DNA from: Candidatus Aminicenantota bacterium
Lineage (GTDB): Bacteria; Acidobacteriota; Aminicenantia; Aminicenantales; Saccharicenantaceae
Assembly: GCA_022867105.1 (NCBI GenBank)
Contig: JALHVH010000050.1
Span: 1-8,254, forward strand
Direction: 5' to 3'
Length of the DNA stretch: 8,254 bases
Shown: positions 1 through 6,246 of the stretch, piece by piece
Layout: every line of letters begins with the position of its first letter
Numbering within the stretch: the first letter of the stretch is position 1
Translations under genes and position numbers: made by a program
The notes under the pieces: model-generated
What the model was told of the DNA's origin: nothing
The model's database searches: none
Seen by the model: the letters and a program-made list of their open reading frames with translations, nothing else

Positions 1-269
1 CCGGGACGGCTGACCCGGAAGAGAAGCTCGATCAACCGATGTTCTCCGCCCCGGGAGGACCCGATGACCTCGACGATCCTCAGCTCTCCTGGCTGATCGA
101 CATGGAATTTAGCCTCCACGTCTTCTACGGAGATCGCGGAGACCCCGCTCCGGGGCCGCATCAGGCGGTTATACACCGATTCCAAAGCCCCCTGGAGATG
201 AAAGAATCGAGCCGCCTGAATGAGGGATTTTCGATAGGTCAGCCATCTAATGAGCTGCAAGAATCGCAT
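1..269 (-). CDS. FkbM-family SAM-dependent methyltransferase, N-terminal part (runs off the window)
   Basis: Reading the minus strand from ATG at 269-267 gives 89 uninterrupted codons up to the window edge, so the C-terminus is outside. The protein begins MRFLQLIRWLTYRKSL; from about residue 48 it has the pattern that precedes the SAM-binding motif in FkbM methyltransferases: ISVEDVEAKFHVDQPGELRIV, then ...EHRLIELLFRVSRP, where a GD-VYDIGAN motif would be expected just beyond the edge. The catalytic region itself is not visible. Family members O-methylate sugars or other small molecules in polysaccharide clusters. An in-frame ATG lies at 284-282, but the GGAGAGG at 282-276 sits 6 nt before the 269 ATG, which favours the shorter start. 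It follows the GT2 stop by 52 nt without a terminator, so it is probably the next gene of the operon. The family call rests on the N-terminal pattern only. Confidence 0.72.
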   Translation of the reverse strand, partial: MRFLQLIRWLTYRKSLIQAARFFHLQGALESVYNRLMRPRSGVSAISVEDVEAKFHVDQPGELRIVEVIGSSRGGEHRLIELLFRVSRP

Positions 270-321
270 ATCGGCCCTCTCCATCCTTGTTAGGCACGTC
301 GATCGCGCCGGGTGTTCGGCA

Positions 322-1275
322 TTATGAATGGAACATCGTTTGCATCAGCCCCACAGTGTTTCCAAGAGCCCGCCTCCAATAATGGATGTTCCCTTCCATG
401 CTCCCGGGCGTATGATCGAGGCGCTCCAAGCAAGGCCTCTTCACGGTCAAGCTCAGGTTGATCGCGAGCCTTAATATTAGGGCAAGCTTACATTTCCGCA
501 AAGAAAGAGCTTTATGTTTTTTAACCAAGTAAACCCTGTTAAGGACTTCCCTCCGGCCGAACTGAAAATCATTTCCTCTTCCCGCCCGCCCCGGGTAGTG
601 AAAGTATCCGGCCTCTCCGACAACCCATAGTTGATACCTCTTATTGACCTGTAGGCTGAAATCCAGATCCTCCAAATAGCTATAATCCCGGAACCATTCG
701 TCAAAGCGGAACCCTTCGAGGACTCCCCTTCTCCAAATGACCGCTCCCGTCGTAAGCCATTCGACTTGAGTCGATACTTGGACACAGCCGATCATCGTAT
801 GAAACCCCGAGGGAAGGACTTTTCCTCCTGTTCGACTATACAAGCCCAATCTCTCTGCCGCCCGCGATGATTTCAGCTTCGGCGCATAGGGCTTGGGATG
901 ATTTAACAAATTGAAGGCTGCACCGCCAATCTCGTCGGATGACGACAGCCAGAACTCCCTCATGGCCGCCATGGCTTCAGGTTCGAGGACGATGTCATCG
1001 TCAAGAAAGCCGATGAACTCCGGATTAGAGCTCACTTTTTTAATGCCCTCGTTTCTCTGCTTCGCCGCGGAAGGAGGAAAGCAGCGGACATATCGGATGG
1101 GCAGATTCCCGAATTTTTCAAGATCGCCTTCGATAGGGTTATCGCTCCCGTCGACGACGATGATCTCGCGGAGATGGATGCTTTGGGATTCAAGGCTTCT
1201 GAGCATTCTTCGAAGCTCGGGAAGCCTGTTCCTGGTCGCCACGACCAAGGAGAGATTAAAAAGCGGGTTTTCCAT
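322..1275 (-). CDS. Glycosyltransferase family 2 (GT-A fold), intact, low GC
   Basis: This 317-residue protein is a cytoplasmic or membrane-associated inverting sugar transferase of the GT2 type. Visible motifs: N-terminal strand LSLVVATRNR (8-17), IIVVDGS (38-44), AAKQRNEGI (70-78), the nucleotide-sugar/metal motif FLDDDIVLEP with D92-D94, VEWLTTGAVIWRR (161-173), and the acceptor-side acidic motif YLEDLD (190-195), followed by HYPGR (216-220). Length is normal for a single-domain GT2. Donor and acceptor sugars cannot be deduced. Its start overlaps the end of the upstream GT4 remnant by 20 nt, and the ribosome-binding site is poor (AGAAGAAA just before ATG), so translation may depend on coupling. 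Hand counts give 22/60, 29/60 and 30/60 GC in rows 481, 661 and 1021, clearly lower than the upstream genes, suggesting a different origin. The broken GT2 at 2135-1479 is its paralogue. Confidence 0.9.
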   Translation of the reverse strand: MENPLFNLSLVVATRNRLPELRRMLRSLESQSIHLREIIVVDGSDNPIEGDLEKFGNLPIRYVRCFPPSAAKQRNEGIKKVSSNPEFIGFLDDDIVLEPEAMAAMREFWLSSSDEIGGAAFNLLNHPKPYAPKLKSSRAAERLGLYSRTGGKVLPSGFHTMIGCVQVSTQVEWLTTGAVIWRRGVLEGFRFDEWFRDYSYLEDLDFSLQVNKRYQLWVVGEAGYFHYPGRAGRGNDFQFGRREVLNRVYLVKKHKALSLRKCKLALILRLAINLSLTVKRPCLERLDHTPGSMEGNIHYWRRALGNTVGLMQTMFHS

Positions 1276-1621
1276 TTTCTTCTAGGAATTGAGCGGCGAC
1301 CGCTTGGATGCCGTTCAGGAAGCTATTCAAAGAGAATCCCCGGGGCTGCTCTCGAAGATGTCGCTGAAGGGTCGATTGAAGGTTCGAGTCTTGCAGGACC
1401 TTTACGATCTTGCCGGCGACGTTATTAGAACGCACAAAGGTCAGACCCTCATAGTTGACGTTCTCGGTCTGTCTCCCTCTATCCGGAACCCAGACGATGC
1501 AGCCGGCCATCACGATCTCCCCCACAGCAATCCCGTTCACGGGATAATACGGGATCTTGTCCTGATACTTGCGGGGCATTCTCGCTTGCGTTTCCCGGTT
1601 GCGGCGGTCGTCGGAAGCCAT
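1256..1621 (-). pseudogene. C-terminal remnant of a GT4 glycosyltransferase
   Basis: The open frame has 121 codons. From about position 1603 (residue 7 onward, NRETQ...) it aligns without gaps to the last third of the intact GT4 at 3097-4299: KYQDKIPYYPVNGIAVGE against KYGIHGRANEPFGIAVAE, then AGCIVWVP against AGCVVWVP, RQTENVNYEGL against GQTEIVGHEGL, and AKIVKVLQDS against AKIVQVIENG. The N-terminal acceptor domain and most of the Rossmann core are missing, so it cannot be an active GT-B enzyme. The first glutamate of the E-x7-E donor-binding motif (E311 in the intact copy) is a proline here. The first few residues after ATG 1621 overlap GT2-derived DNA, so that ATG is probably not an ancestral start. 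The frame ends with TAA at 1258-1256, inside the start of the next GT2. The remaining frame has no stops, so the loss is either recent or the reading frame still helps couple translation of the downstream gene. Confidence 0.82.
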
Positions 1622-2135
1622 TCCACCCTCCGATCCGTCGGAACCCGCCCGATGAGGGTCTGGATCCCGAGCGCAGGACCGCTCCCGGTTCCGGGCTGTA
1701 GAGATGGAGCTTCCGGACCGGAGGGAGGCGTTTCAGGGAACGGAGGGCCAGCCGGGGATGGTTCATCATGTTGAATCCCGCGCCTCCCAGATCCTCGGGA
1801 GCGTGCCGCCAGAAGTCCCCCATGGCCTGGAACACGTCCCTTTCGAACACGACGGCGTCATCGGCGAACGCGATGAGGTCGGAGGAATCGCCGACGGCGT
1901 CGATGCCCAGGTTCCTCTGGCCGGCCGCGGAAGCAACCGGGCTCTTAATGTACAGGAGGCCCAAGGACGGGAATTCGGCGATGACGCCGGCTGCGGGAAG
2001 GGCCCCGCCGTCGACGACGACGATCCGTTCGGGCGGACGGGTCTGTTCCGCGAGACTGGCGAGCAGACTCCAGACTTCCCGCGCCCGATCGCGTGTGGCG
2101 ACGACCAAAGAAATCTTCGGGGCGTTCGAGAACAT
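1479..2135 (-). pseudogene. Frameshifted and truncated GT2 glycosyltransferase
   Basis: ATG at 2135 opens a 218-codon frame. Residues 1-157 are a GT2 paralogous to the gene at 322-1275: ISLVVATRDR (8-17), RIVVVDGG (37-44), AAGQRNLGI (70-78), FADDAVVFE (90-98), GGAGFNMMNHP (117-127), LHLYSPEPG (143-151). After SG at 156-157 (about 1670-1665) the homology moves to another frame: ATC at 1665-1663 begins IQTLIGRV, and VEWLPTT follows, matching HTMIGCV and VEWLTTG of the intact copy. One base appears to be missing. GT2 homology then stops near 1609, where GT4-derived sequence begins, so the ED-type catalytic region and C-terminus are gone. Residues 158-218 of this frame are out-of-frame readthrough. 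The third Asp of the DDD motif is Ala (FADDA). Start spacing to the previous stop is 16 nt. The frameshift could be a sequencing error, but the truncation cannot be explained by one. Confidence 0.82.
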
Positions 2136-2136
2136 A

Positions 2137-2146
2137 GGAACGTTCC
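2137..2146. repeat. 10-bp perfect palindrome before the broken GT2
   Basis: GGAACGTTCC lies in the 16-nt gap between the stop of the GT2 at 2152 and the ATG at 2135. It covers the place where a ribosome-binding site for the broken GT2 would sit, and only a weak GGAA is available there. It may be chance; no second copy was noticed. Confidence 0.35.
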
Positions 2147-2151
2147 GGCGT

Positions 2152-3093
2152 TCAGTGAGGACTCGTCTTCTCCCCGGTAAGGTCCGAAGCCGCCCGTTTC
2201 CTCCGCAGCCAGGGGCGCACCCTCGTCAAGAGATAGCCCACGCTGCCGGGATCGCAGACGGCCTGGTGGACCGCCGTTCCCCAACGTCGTTCCAGGAGGG
2301 CCGTCGTCAGGAGGCGGTGCCGGGTCGCCCGCGTCTGGTCATGGAGGAGGGACCGAGTCTCGTCATCCAGCCACGGGAGTCGCTCCAGGAAGGTCGAGCC
2401 CTTCAACTGGTTGCGAATCGTCGAATGGCTCACGCTGTCCGATCCGGGGCGCAGACGATAATGATACGAGGGATCGTCGACGAGGACGAACTCCAGGCCC
2501 AGCCCGATGAGCTGAAGCAGGAAGACGAGCCATTCGTGACCCCAGTATTCCTGCGAAAAAGACAATCCTTCGCTCCGGACGATCTCCAGGGGGAAGAGGG
2601 GCTTCACGTCGAGTCCATAGCGGACGAGATCGCGGGCCGACAGACGAGTGATTGGCCCCGGGTCCCATCCCCGGTCCTCAAAGAGCGTTTTCCAGGGGAC
2701 CATCTCGTTCCGGGGACCGGAAAAACAGAAGAGAACATTGCTACCGATGAAGGCCCGGGGATGGCGGCGCGCTTCGTCGGTCAGCCTCGTCAGCCTCCCG
2801 ACGTCCCATGCGTCGTCGCCGTCGAGGGGGGCGACCCATGTCCCCCGGGCGGCCCGGAGCCCGGTGTTCCGGGCTTCGCATATGCCCTTGTTTACCGCGT
2901 GCGTCAGGACCCGGAGGCGGGGATCCCGGAATTTCCGGAGTTCTCCGGCCGTCCCATCCGTCGATCCGTCGTCGACGATGAGGAGCTCGAATTCCCGATA
3001 GGTCTGCCGGAGAACGGACTCGACCGCCTGACCGATGAAGGGCTCGACATTATAGGCCGGAACGATCACGGAAACGAGGTCTGGTTGCGACAC
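2152..3093 (-). CDS. Glycosyltransferase family 2 (GT-A fold)
   Basis: This is a 313-residue GT2 enzyme with textbook N-terminal motifs: VSVIVPAYN (7-15), LLIVDDGSTDGT (37-48), and ARNTGLRAARGTWVAPLDGDDAW (74-96), in which D91-G-D93 is the metal/nucleotide DxD. GHEW (185-188) is a candidate for the acceptor-side catalytic region, with an acidic residue at 187. A basic C-terminal tail (RPWLRRKRA) could bind the membrane surface. It would transfer one sugar from a nucleotide-activated donor to the growing lipid-linked chain; the sugar is not predictable. The start is GTG at 3093-3091, only 3 nt after the TGA of the GT4 gene and preceded by GAGAGGA about 7 nt upstream, so translation is likely coupled. 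It is not a close paralogue of the two other GT2 proteins here: motif spelling and spacing differ. GC is very high (47/60 in row 2821). Confidence 0.92.
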   Translation of the reverse strand: MSQPDLVSVIVPAYNVEPFIGQAVESVLRQTYREFELLIVDDGSTDGTAGELRKFRDPRLRVLTHAVNKGICEARNTGLRAARGTWVAPLDGDDAWDVGRLTRLTDEARRHPRAFIGSNVLFCFSGPRNEMVPWKTLFEDRGWDPGPITRLSARDLVRYGLDVKPLFPLEIVRSEGLSFSQEYWGHEWLVFLLQLIGLGLEFVLVDDPSYHYRLRPGSDSVSHSTIRNQLKGSTFLERLPWLDDETRSLLHDQTRATRHRLLTTALLERRWGTAVHQAVCDPGSVGYLLTRVRPWLRRKRAASDLTGEKTSPH

Positions 3094-3096
3094 GGT

Positions 3097-4299
3097 TCAG
3101 TCCTCTCCCGAGCCGTCCCTTTCCGGCATCCGGCTTCCCAGGAAGCCGGAGACGACGGCCCGGATCTCGCTCATGTACCGATCCACGGAAAACATCTCCG
3201 CCCTTTTCCCGAGATGCTCGCGCAGATCGACCTGAGCCTGCCCGTTCTCTATGACCTGTACGATCTTTGCGACGGCATCGTCCCGTCCCGAGTAGATCAG
3301 GCCCTCGTGCCCGACGATCTCGGTCTGACCGCCGCCCGCCGGGACCCAGACGACGCAGCCGGCCTTGACCATCTCGGCGACGGCGATGCCGAAGGGCTCG
3401 TTGGCCCGGCCGTGAATCCCGTATTTATGGGAGCTCAGCAATTCCGCCTTCCTTCGGTTCGTCACCCGTCCTTCAAGGAAGACCCAGTCCGCGTTCTTGT
3501 CCAGGACAGAACCCAGATTCCTCAGATACTTCCTGTCGCCGACGGCGCCGAGGACGTGCAGGTGGATCTTCCGGCCCTTAGCCCGGACCGTCGATAGAAC
3601 AGCGATGATGTCCTCGAGCCGCTTCTCGAAATTGATCCGTCCCAGGCAGATGAATCCGTCCTCTCTCCCGGACCAGTCCTGATGGGGATAGTCCCAGGGC
3701 ACGGGCGGATAAAGGGTAGCCGCGGCGATGCCGAGCACCTCGCGGGTGGCCCTGGCGGTCCAGTCGGAATCCGCGACCGTCAGGTTCTTCCGAATCCCCT
3801 CGGCCGTGCGCCCGGAGAGCCGGTCGGCCAATCCCAGATAAAGCTTCCTAAGGAGGGAATCCCCGTAGAAGGCGCCCTTCACACCGGGGGGATCCCCGGC
3901 GCAAAGCTTGAGCCATTTCGACGTGAAGTTCGGATCGAGGATGTACTGGATCCCCCTTGTCCCGAAATCCATGGGATTGTAGATCGAGAACATGACATCG
4001 TACCGATCGGCGTTCCGCCGGCAATATCGAGCCAGCCGATAGTCCCTCAAAGCGAAAAAGTGCCCGATCTTCCCGAAGACCCGGGGGAAGGGGACTTCGA
4101 CGATGGTGACCTCGCCCCGGCGGATCTCCGTCCCGTAATGGGAATTTTTTTCCTCCAGCCGGCCCCCGCCTCCGGTGATCAACGTGACATCATGATCCTT
4201 TTTCAGGGCCTCCACGGCCCAGAGTGCGCAGGCCTCCGACCCCCCCCACCAGAGATAGGGATGGACCAGGGCGACCTTGGGAAGCGACCGCGGAGTCAT
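3097..4299 (-). CDS. Glycosyltransferase family 4 (GT-B fold)
   Basis: This 400-residue protein has the two-domain GT-B layout of retaining GT4 enzymes. The N-terminal domain opens with VALVHPYLWWGGSE (9-22), including the glycine-rich loop, and DVTLITGG (37-44). The C-terminal domain starts near FICLGRINFEKRLEDII (216-232), the usual strand-loop-basic region contacting the donor diphosphate, continues through HLHVLG and DWVFLEGRV, and carries the E-x7-E motif EPFGIAVAE (E311, E319), then AGCVVWVPAGGGQTEIV. Length is typical. It probably adds a sugar to a lipid-linked acceptor on the cytoplasmic side; substrate unknown. The ATG at 4299 is preceded by a perfect AGGAGG at 4310-4305 that directly abuts the flippase stop codon TAG, indicating a tight operon. 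The truncated GT4 tail at 1256-1603 is a diverged second copy of its C-terminal third. Confidence 0.93.
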   Translation of the reverse strand: MTPRSLPKVALVHPYLWWGGSEACALWAVEALKKDHDVTLITGGGGRLEEKNSHYGTEIRRGEVTIVEVPFPRVFGKIGHFFALRDYRLARYCRRNADRYDVMFSIYNPMDFGTRGIQYILDPNFTSKWLKLCAGDPPGVKGAFYGDSLLRKLYLGLADRLSGRTAEGIRKNLTVADSDWTARATREVLGIAAATLYPPVPWDYPHQDWSGREDGFICLGRINFEKRLEDIIAVLSTVRAKGRKIHLHVLGAVGDRKYLRNLGSVLDKNADWVFLEGRVTNRRKAELLSSHKYGIHGRANEPFGIAVAEMVKAGCVVWVPAGGGQTEIVGHEGLIYSGRDDAVAKIVQVIENGQAQVDLREHLGKRAEMFSVDRYMSEIRAVVSGFLGSRMPERDGSGED

Positions 4300-4310
4300 T
4301 CAACCCTCCT

Positions 4311-5873
4311 CTAGAGCACGCGGCCCCGGTTCGACAGCAGGGCGCGGGCTCGAATGGAAACCCAGGCCCTGTCGTCCGGGTCGAGGACGTAGAACCCGAG
4401 GGCGCACAGGAAACCCGCGCACAGGACCGCCGGCCAGACAAGTTGCGAAGTCCATCGGGAGACGAAATAGCCCGCGGCGGCGAAGCCGAGGACGACGGCC
4501 GACGCCCGGATCAGGCCGTCGGCCATCCCGGCGGACGCTTCCATTTTTCCGGCCTTTCTCGCCAGGAGGAAAAGCACCAGCATTTCGGCCACGACCCTGA
4601 GCGTCCAGGCCAGCGCCGCTCCCGCGATCCCCAGCCAGCGGATCATCATCCAGAGAAGGGGCAGGTAAATCACCAATTCCGCGAGCTGGACCTTGGTCGG
4701 GAGATCGGCCCGGCCGATCCCCTGAAGAAGGCCGTAGGGCACTGAGGACAAGGAATTGCCGAGGAACCCGATCAGCAGGACCTGAAAGACTACCGTGCTC
4801 TGCTCGGCGAACTTCACGCCGAGCCAGATCCGCAGGACGGGTCCGGCGAAAAGGAACAGGGGGACTACGACGAGGCCGCTCATGACCAGGAGGAACTTGA
4901 TGGAGCGGCCGTAGAGGGTCTTGGTCTTCTCGAACTCCCCGCTGCCGCCAAGGGTGCTGAAGGCCGGGAACAGTGTCAGCGCCAGGCTCCCGGGGATGAT
5001 CCCCAGGCGCATCACGACCTCGTAGGGGGCCGAATAGAAGGATACGGATTCGATCGTCATCCGGGCGCCGATGAAGAACCGGTCGATGGAAGACAGGATC
5101 GGCCAGATGACGGCCGAGAGCGTCACCCATCCGCCGAAGCTCAAGAGGGGACGGAGAGCGTCCTTCTGGAAGACGATCCCCTTCTTCAGAACGGGGAATA
5201 CCCTCCCGGAAAGGACAGCCCAGCCCAACAGGGACAGGAGCCTTGAAAGGACGAGGAGCGCCACGATCCCGGGGAGGTTGAATCCGAGGAGGATCCCGAT
5301 CAGGGGAAAAAGGTAGAAGGCGGCGCTTGCCGGGATCTTGACGGCGTTGACGAGATCGAACCTCTGGGCCGCCTCGAGGATCCCCCGGAAGGACGTCGAA
5401 AGGATCGTCAGGGGGATGGCCCAGGCGATCCAATAGAAGGTCGTCCTAGCTTCGTCGACAAAGGCCGGCGGGATGTTTAGGATGCGCTCGACGAGCAGGG
5501 GGGTGGACACGGCCAACAGAAGGGCTCCGACGAGGCCCACGACGACCTGGAAGGACACGGTCATCCAAAGGAACTTAGGGATATTCTCGATCTCCCCCCT
5601 GCCGAGGGCCTCCGCGGCAAATTTCGTGGTCGCCCTTCCCAAACCAAGATCGAGGAACCCGAAATAGCCAAAGACGACCCAGATTAAGGAGAGGATCCCG
5701 AAACGCTGGGTCCCGAGCGATCGGACGATGATCGGAATCGTCAGGAGCCCGACGATCAAGGGAAGCCCCAAACCGATCATGTTGTGGACGGCGTTCCGGG
5801 CGACAAGATCCCCTCCAACCCTGGCGTATCGGGCCGCGGGCCGTTCCGGCGATATCGGGATCGGGTTCATCAT
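4311..5873 (-). CDS. Wzx-like polysaccharide flippase (MOP superfamily)
   Basis: This 520-residue, strongly hydrophobic protein shows about 12-14 likely membrane segments, for example 32-50, 58-76, 108-126, 147-160, 185-210, 247-262, 328-345, 361-376, 401-420, 427-437, 456-471 and 479-496. The family signature region FGILSLIWVVFGYFGFLDLGLGRA (58-81) near the N-terminus and the SAPYEVVMRLGIIPGSL region (281-297) are typical of the oligosaccharide flippases grouped with Wzx/RfbX. It should flip undecaprenyl-linked oligosaccharide across the inner membrane, coupled to ion gradients in characterised relatives. It is the first gene of the minus-strand operon, 11 nt upstream of the GT4 gene. Two consecutive ATGs (5873 and 5870) are possible starts; neither has a convincing Shine-Dalgarno. 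Its leader carries a candidate ops element and a hairpin. I do not assign wzx as a symbol because no wzy or other pathway marker is visible here. Confidence 0.92.
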   Translation of the reverse strand: MMNPIPISPERPAARYARVGGDLVARNAVHNMIGLGLPLIVGLLTIPIIVRSLGTQRFGILSLIWVVFGYFGFLDLGLGRATTKFAAEALGRGEIENIPKFLWMTVSFQVVVGLVGALLLAVSTPLLVERILNIPPAFVDEARTTFYWIAWAIPLTILSTSFRGILEAAQRFDLVNAVKIPASAAFYLFPLIGILLGFNLPGIVALLVLSRLLSLLGWAVLSGRVFPVLKKGIVFQKDALRPLLSFGGWVTLSAVIWPILSSIDRFFIGARMTIESVSFYSAPYEVVMRLGIIPGSLALTLFPAFSTLGGSGEFEKTKTLYGRSIKFLLVMSGLVVVPLFLFAGPVLRIWLGVKFAEQSTVVFQVLLIGFLGNSLSSVPYGLLQGIGRADLPTKVQLAELVIYLPLLWMMIRWLGIAGAALAWTLRVVAEMLVLFLLARKAGKMEASAGMADGLIRASAVVLGFAAAGYFVSRWTSQLVWPAVLCAGFLCALGFYVLDPDDRAWVSIRARALLSNRGRVL

Positions 5874-5896
5874 AGGAATGGTATCGGGCGAGTCCG

Positions 5897-5937
5897 GACG
5901 GATTTTTTTCAGGCTACCGCCATTGGCAAAATCCGTC
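5897..5937 (-). repeat. Perfect 10-bp inverted repeat in the flippase leader
   Basis: Plus-strand GACGGATTTT (5897-5906) and AAAATCCGTC (5928-5937) are exact reverse complements separated by 21 nt. In the minus-strand transcript this forms a hairpin about 23 nt upstream of the flippase ATG, with the ops-like sequence wholly inside the loop. It is not followed by a U-run, so it does not look like an intrinsic terminator. Confidence 0.6.
5910..5921 (-). promoter_or_regulatory. Candidate ops (JUMPStart) element for RfaH/NusG-paralogue recruitment
   Basis: The minus strand reads GGCGGTAGCCTG. It contains the invariant ops core GGCGGTAG followed by two variable bases and T, as in the operon polarity suppressor sites of enterobacterial polysaccharide, LPS-core and haemolysin operons. 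In those systems RNA polymerase pauses at ops and exposes the non-template strand, and RfaH binds it and prevents premature termination. The placement fits: correct strand, 37 nt before the first gene of a polysaccharide operon and roughly 70 nt after a predicted start site. GGC-GGTA-GCC can form the small stem-loop that RfaH reads in the exposed strand, here with 3 base pairs. No rfaH-like gene lies in the window, so the factor is inferred. Confidence 0.6.
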
Positions 5938-5995
5938 TATATCAATTGTGAAGAAATACTAAGCTTTTGCGAAGACGATAAGCCCAGTGCCTCTG

Positions 5996-6025
5996 ATTAT
6001 ATCCGAAGCCGGGCGCGAAATCGAC
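5996..6025 (-). promoter_or_regulatory. Candidate promoter of the polysaccharide operon
   Basis: The minus strand carries a consensus -10 TATAAT at 6001-5996. With an 18-nt spacer the -35 would be TCGATT (6025-6020), matching only 3 of 6 bases of TTGACA. Transcription would begin near 5989, giving a leader of about 116 nt that includes the hairpin and the ops-like site. The weak -35 keeps confidence moderate. Confidence 0.45.
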
Positions 6026-6119
6026 GGGTTTGTCATCTTCGTTTTCCGGGCGAATCATATTCTCCCTTCCCAAGGGGCCGCAATCGTCCGGGGGGATGAA
6101 TCCCGGGGTGAAATTTCTC

Positions 6120-6148
6120 CCTCGCCCCTCACCCATAGAGGGGAGGGG
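6120..6148. repeat. GC-rich imperfect palindrome in the divergent intergenic region
   Basis: CCCCTC (6125-6130) and GAGGGG (6138-6143) form a 6-bp stem around a 7-nt loop. After one G/A mismatch the pairing continues for 4 more positions (one G-T) to 6120/6148. The style, short C-rich/G-rich arms around a small loop, resembles dispersed intergenic palindromes found in many copies in GC-rich genomes. It lies between the two divergent promoters and has no T-run, so it is not an obvious terminator. The rest of 5874-6246 holds the two promoters, the leader hairpin and a smaller CCGGG/CCCGG repeat (6088-6106); I see no gene in it. Confidence 0.4.
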
Positions 6149-6193
6149 CCGAACGGGCCGGGCCGCACACGTTTTCCCGGGGGTTCACGGACT

Positions 6194-6223
6194 TTGACAA
6201 ACAACGGGGATTCGGGATATAAA
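6194..6223 (+). promoter_or_regulatory. Sigma70-type promoter of the TPR gene
   Basis: TTGACA at 6194-6199 is a perfect -35 and TATAAA at 6218-6223 a 5/6 -10, separated by 18 nt. The predicted start is near 6230. AAGGG at 6235-6239 follows, 7 nt before the ATG at 6247, so the leader is short. Confidence 0.7.
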
Positions 6224-6246
6224 AGACCCGGAACAAGGGTATCTTC

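Noticed and set aside
39..293. An 84-codon open frame on the plus strand at the left edge
   Set aside because: It is the complement of the FkbM N-terminal frame, which has a ribosome-binding site and family-like sequence.
1768..3597. A 609-codon open frame on the plus strand
   Set aside because: It is antisense to two well-supported glycosyltransferase genes, is rich in Pro, Arg, Asp and Gly as expected of a GC-driven shadow frame, and shows no recognisable domain.
4300..5433. A 377-codon open frame on the minus strand, in another frame of the flippase gene
   Set aside because: Pro/Arg/Gly-rich composition without motifs. The overlapping flippase frame has clear membrane segments and family signatures.
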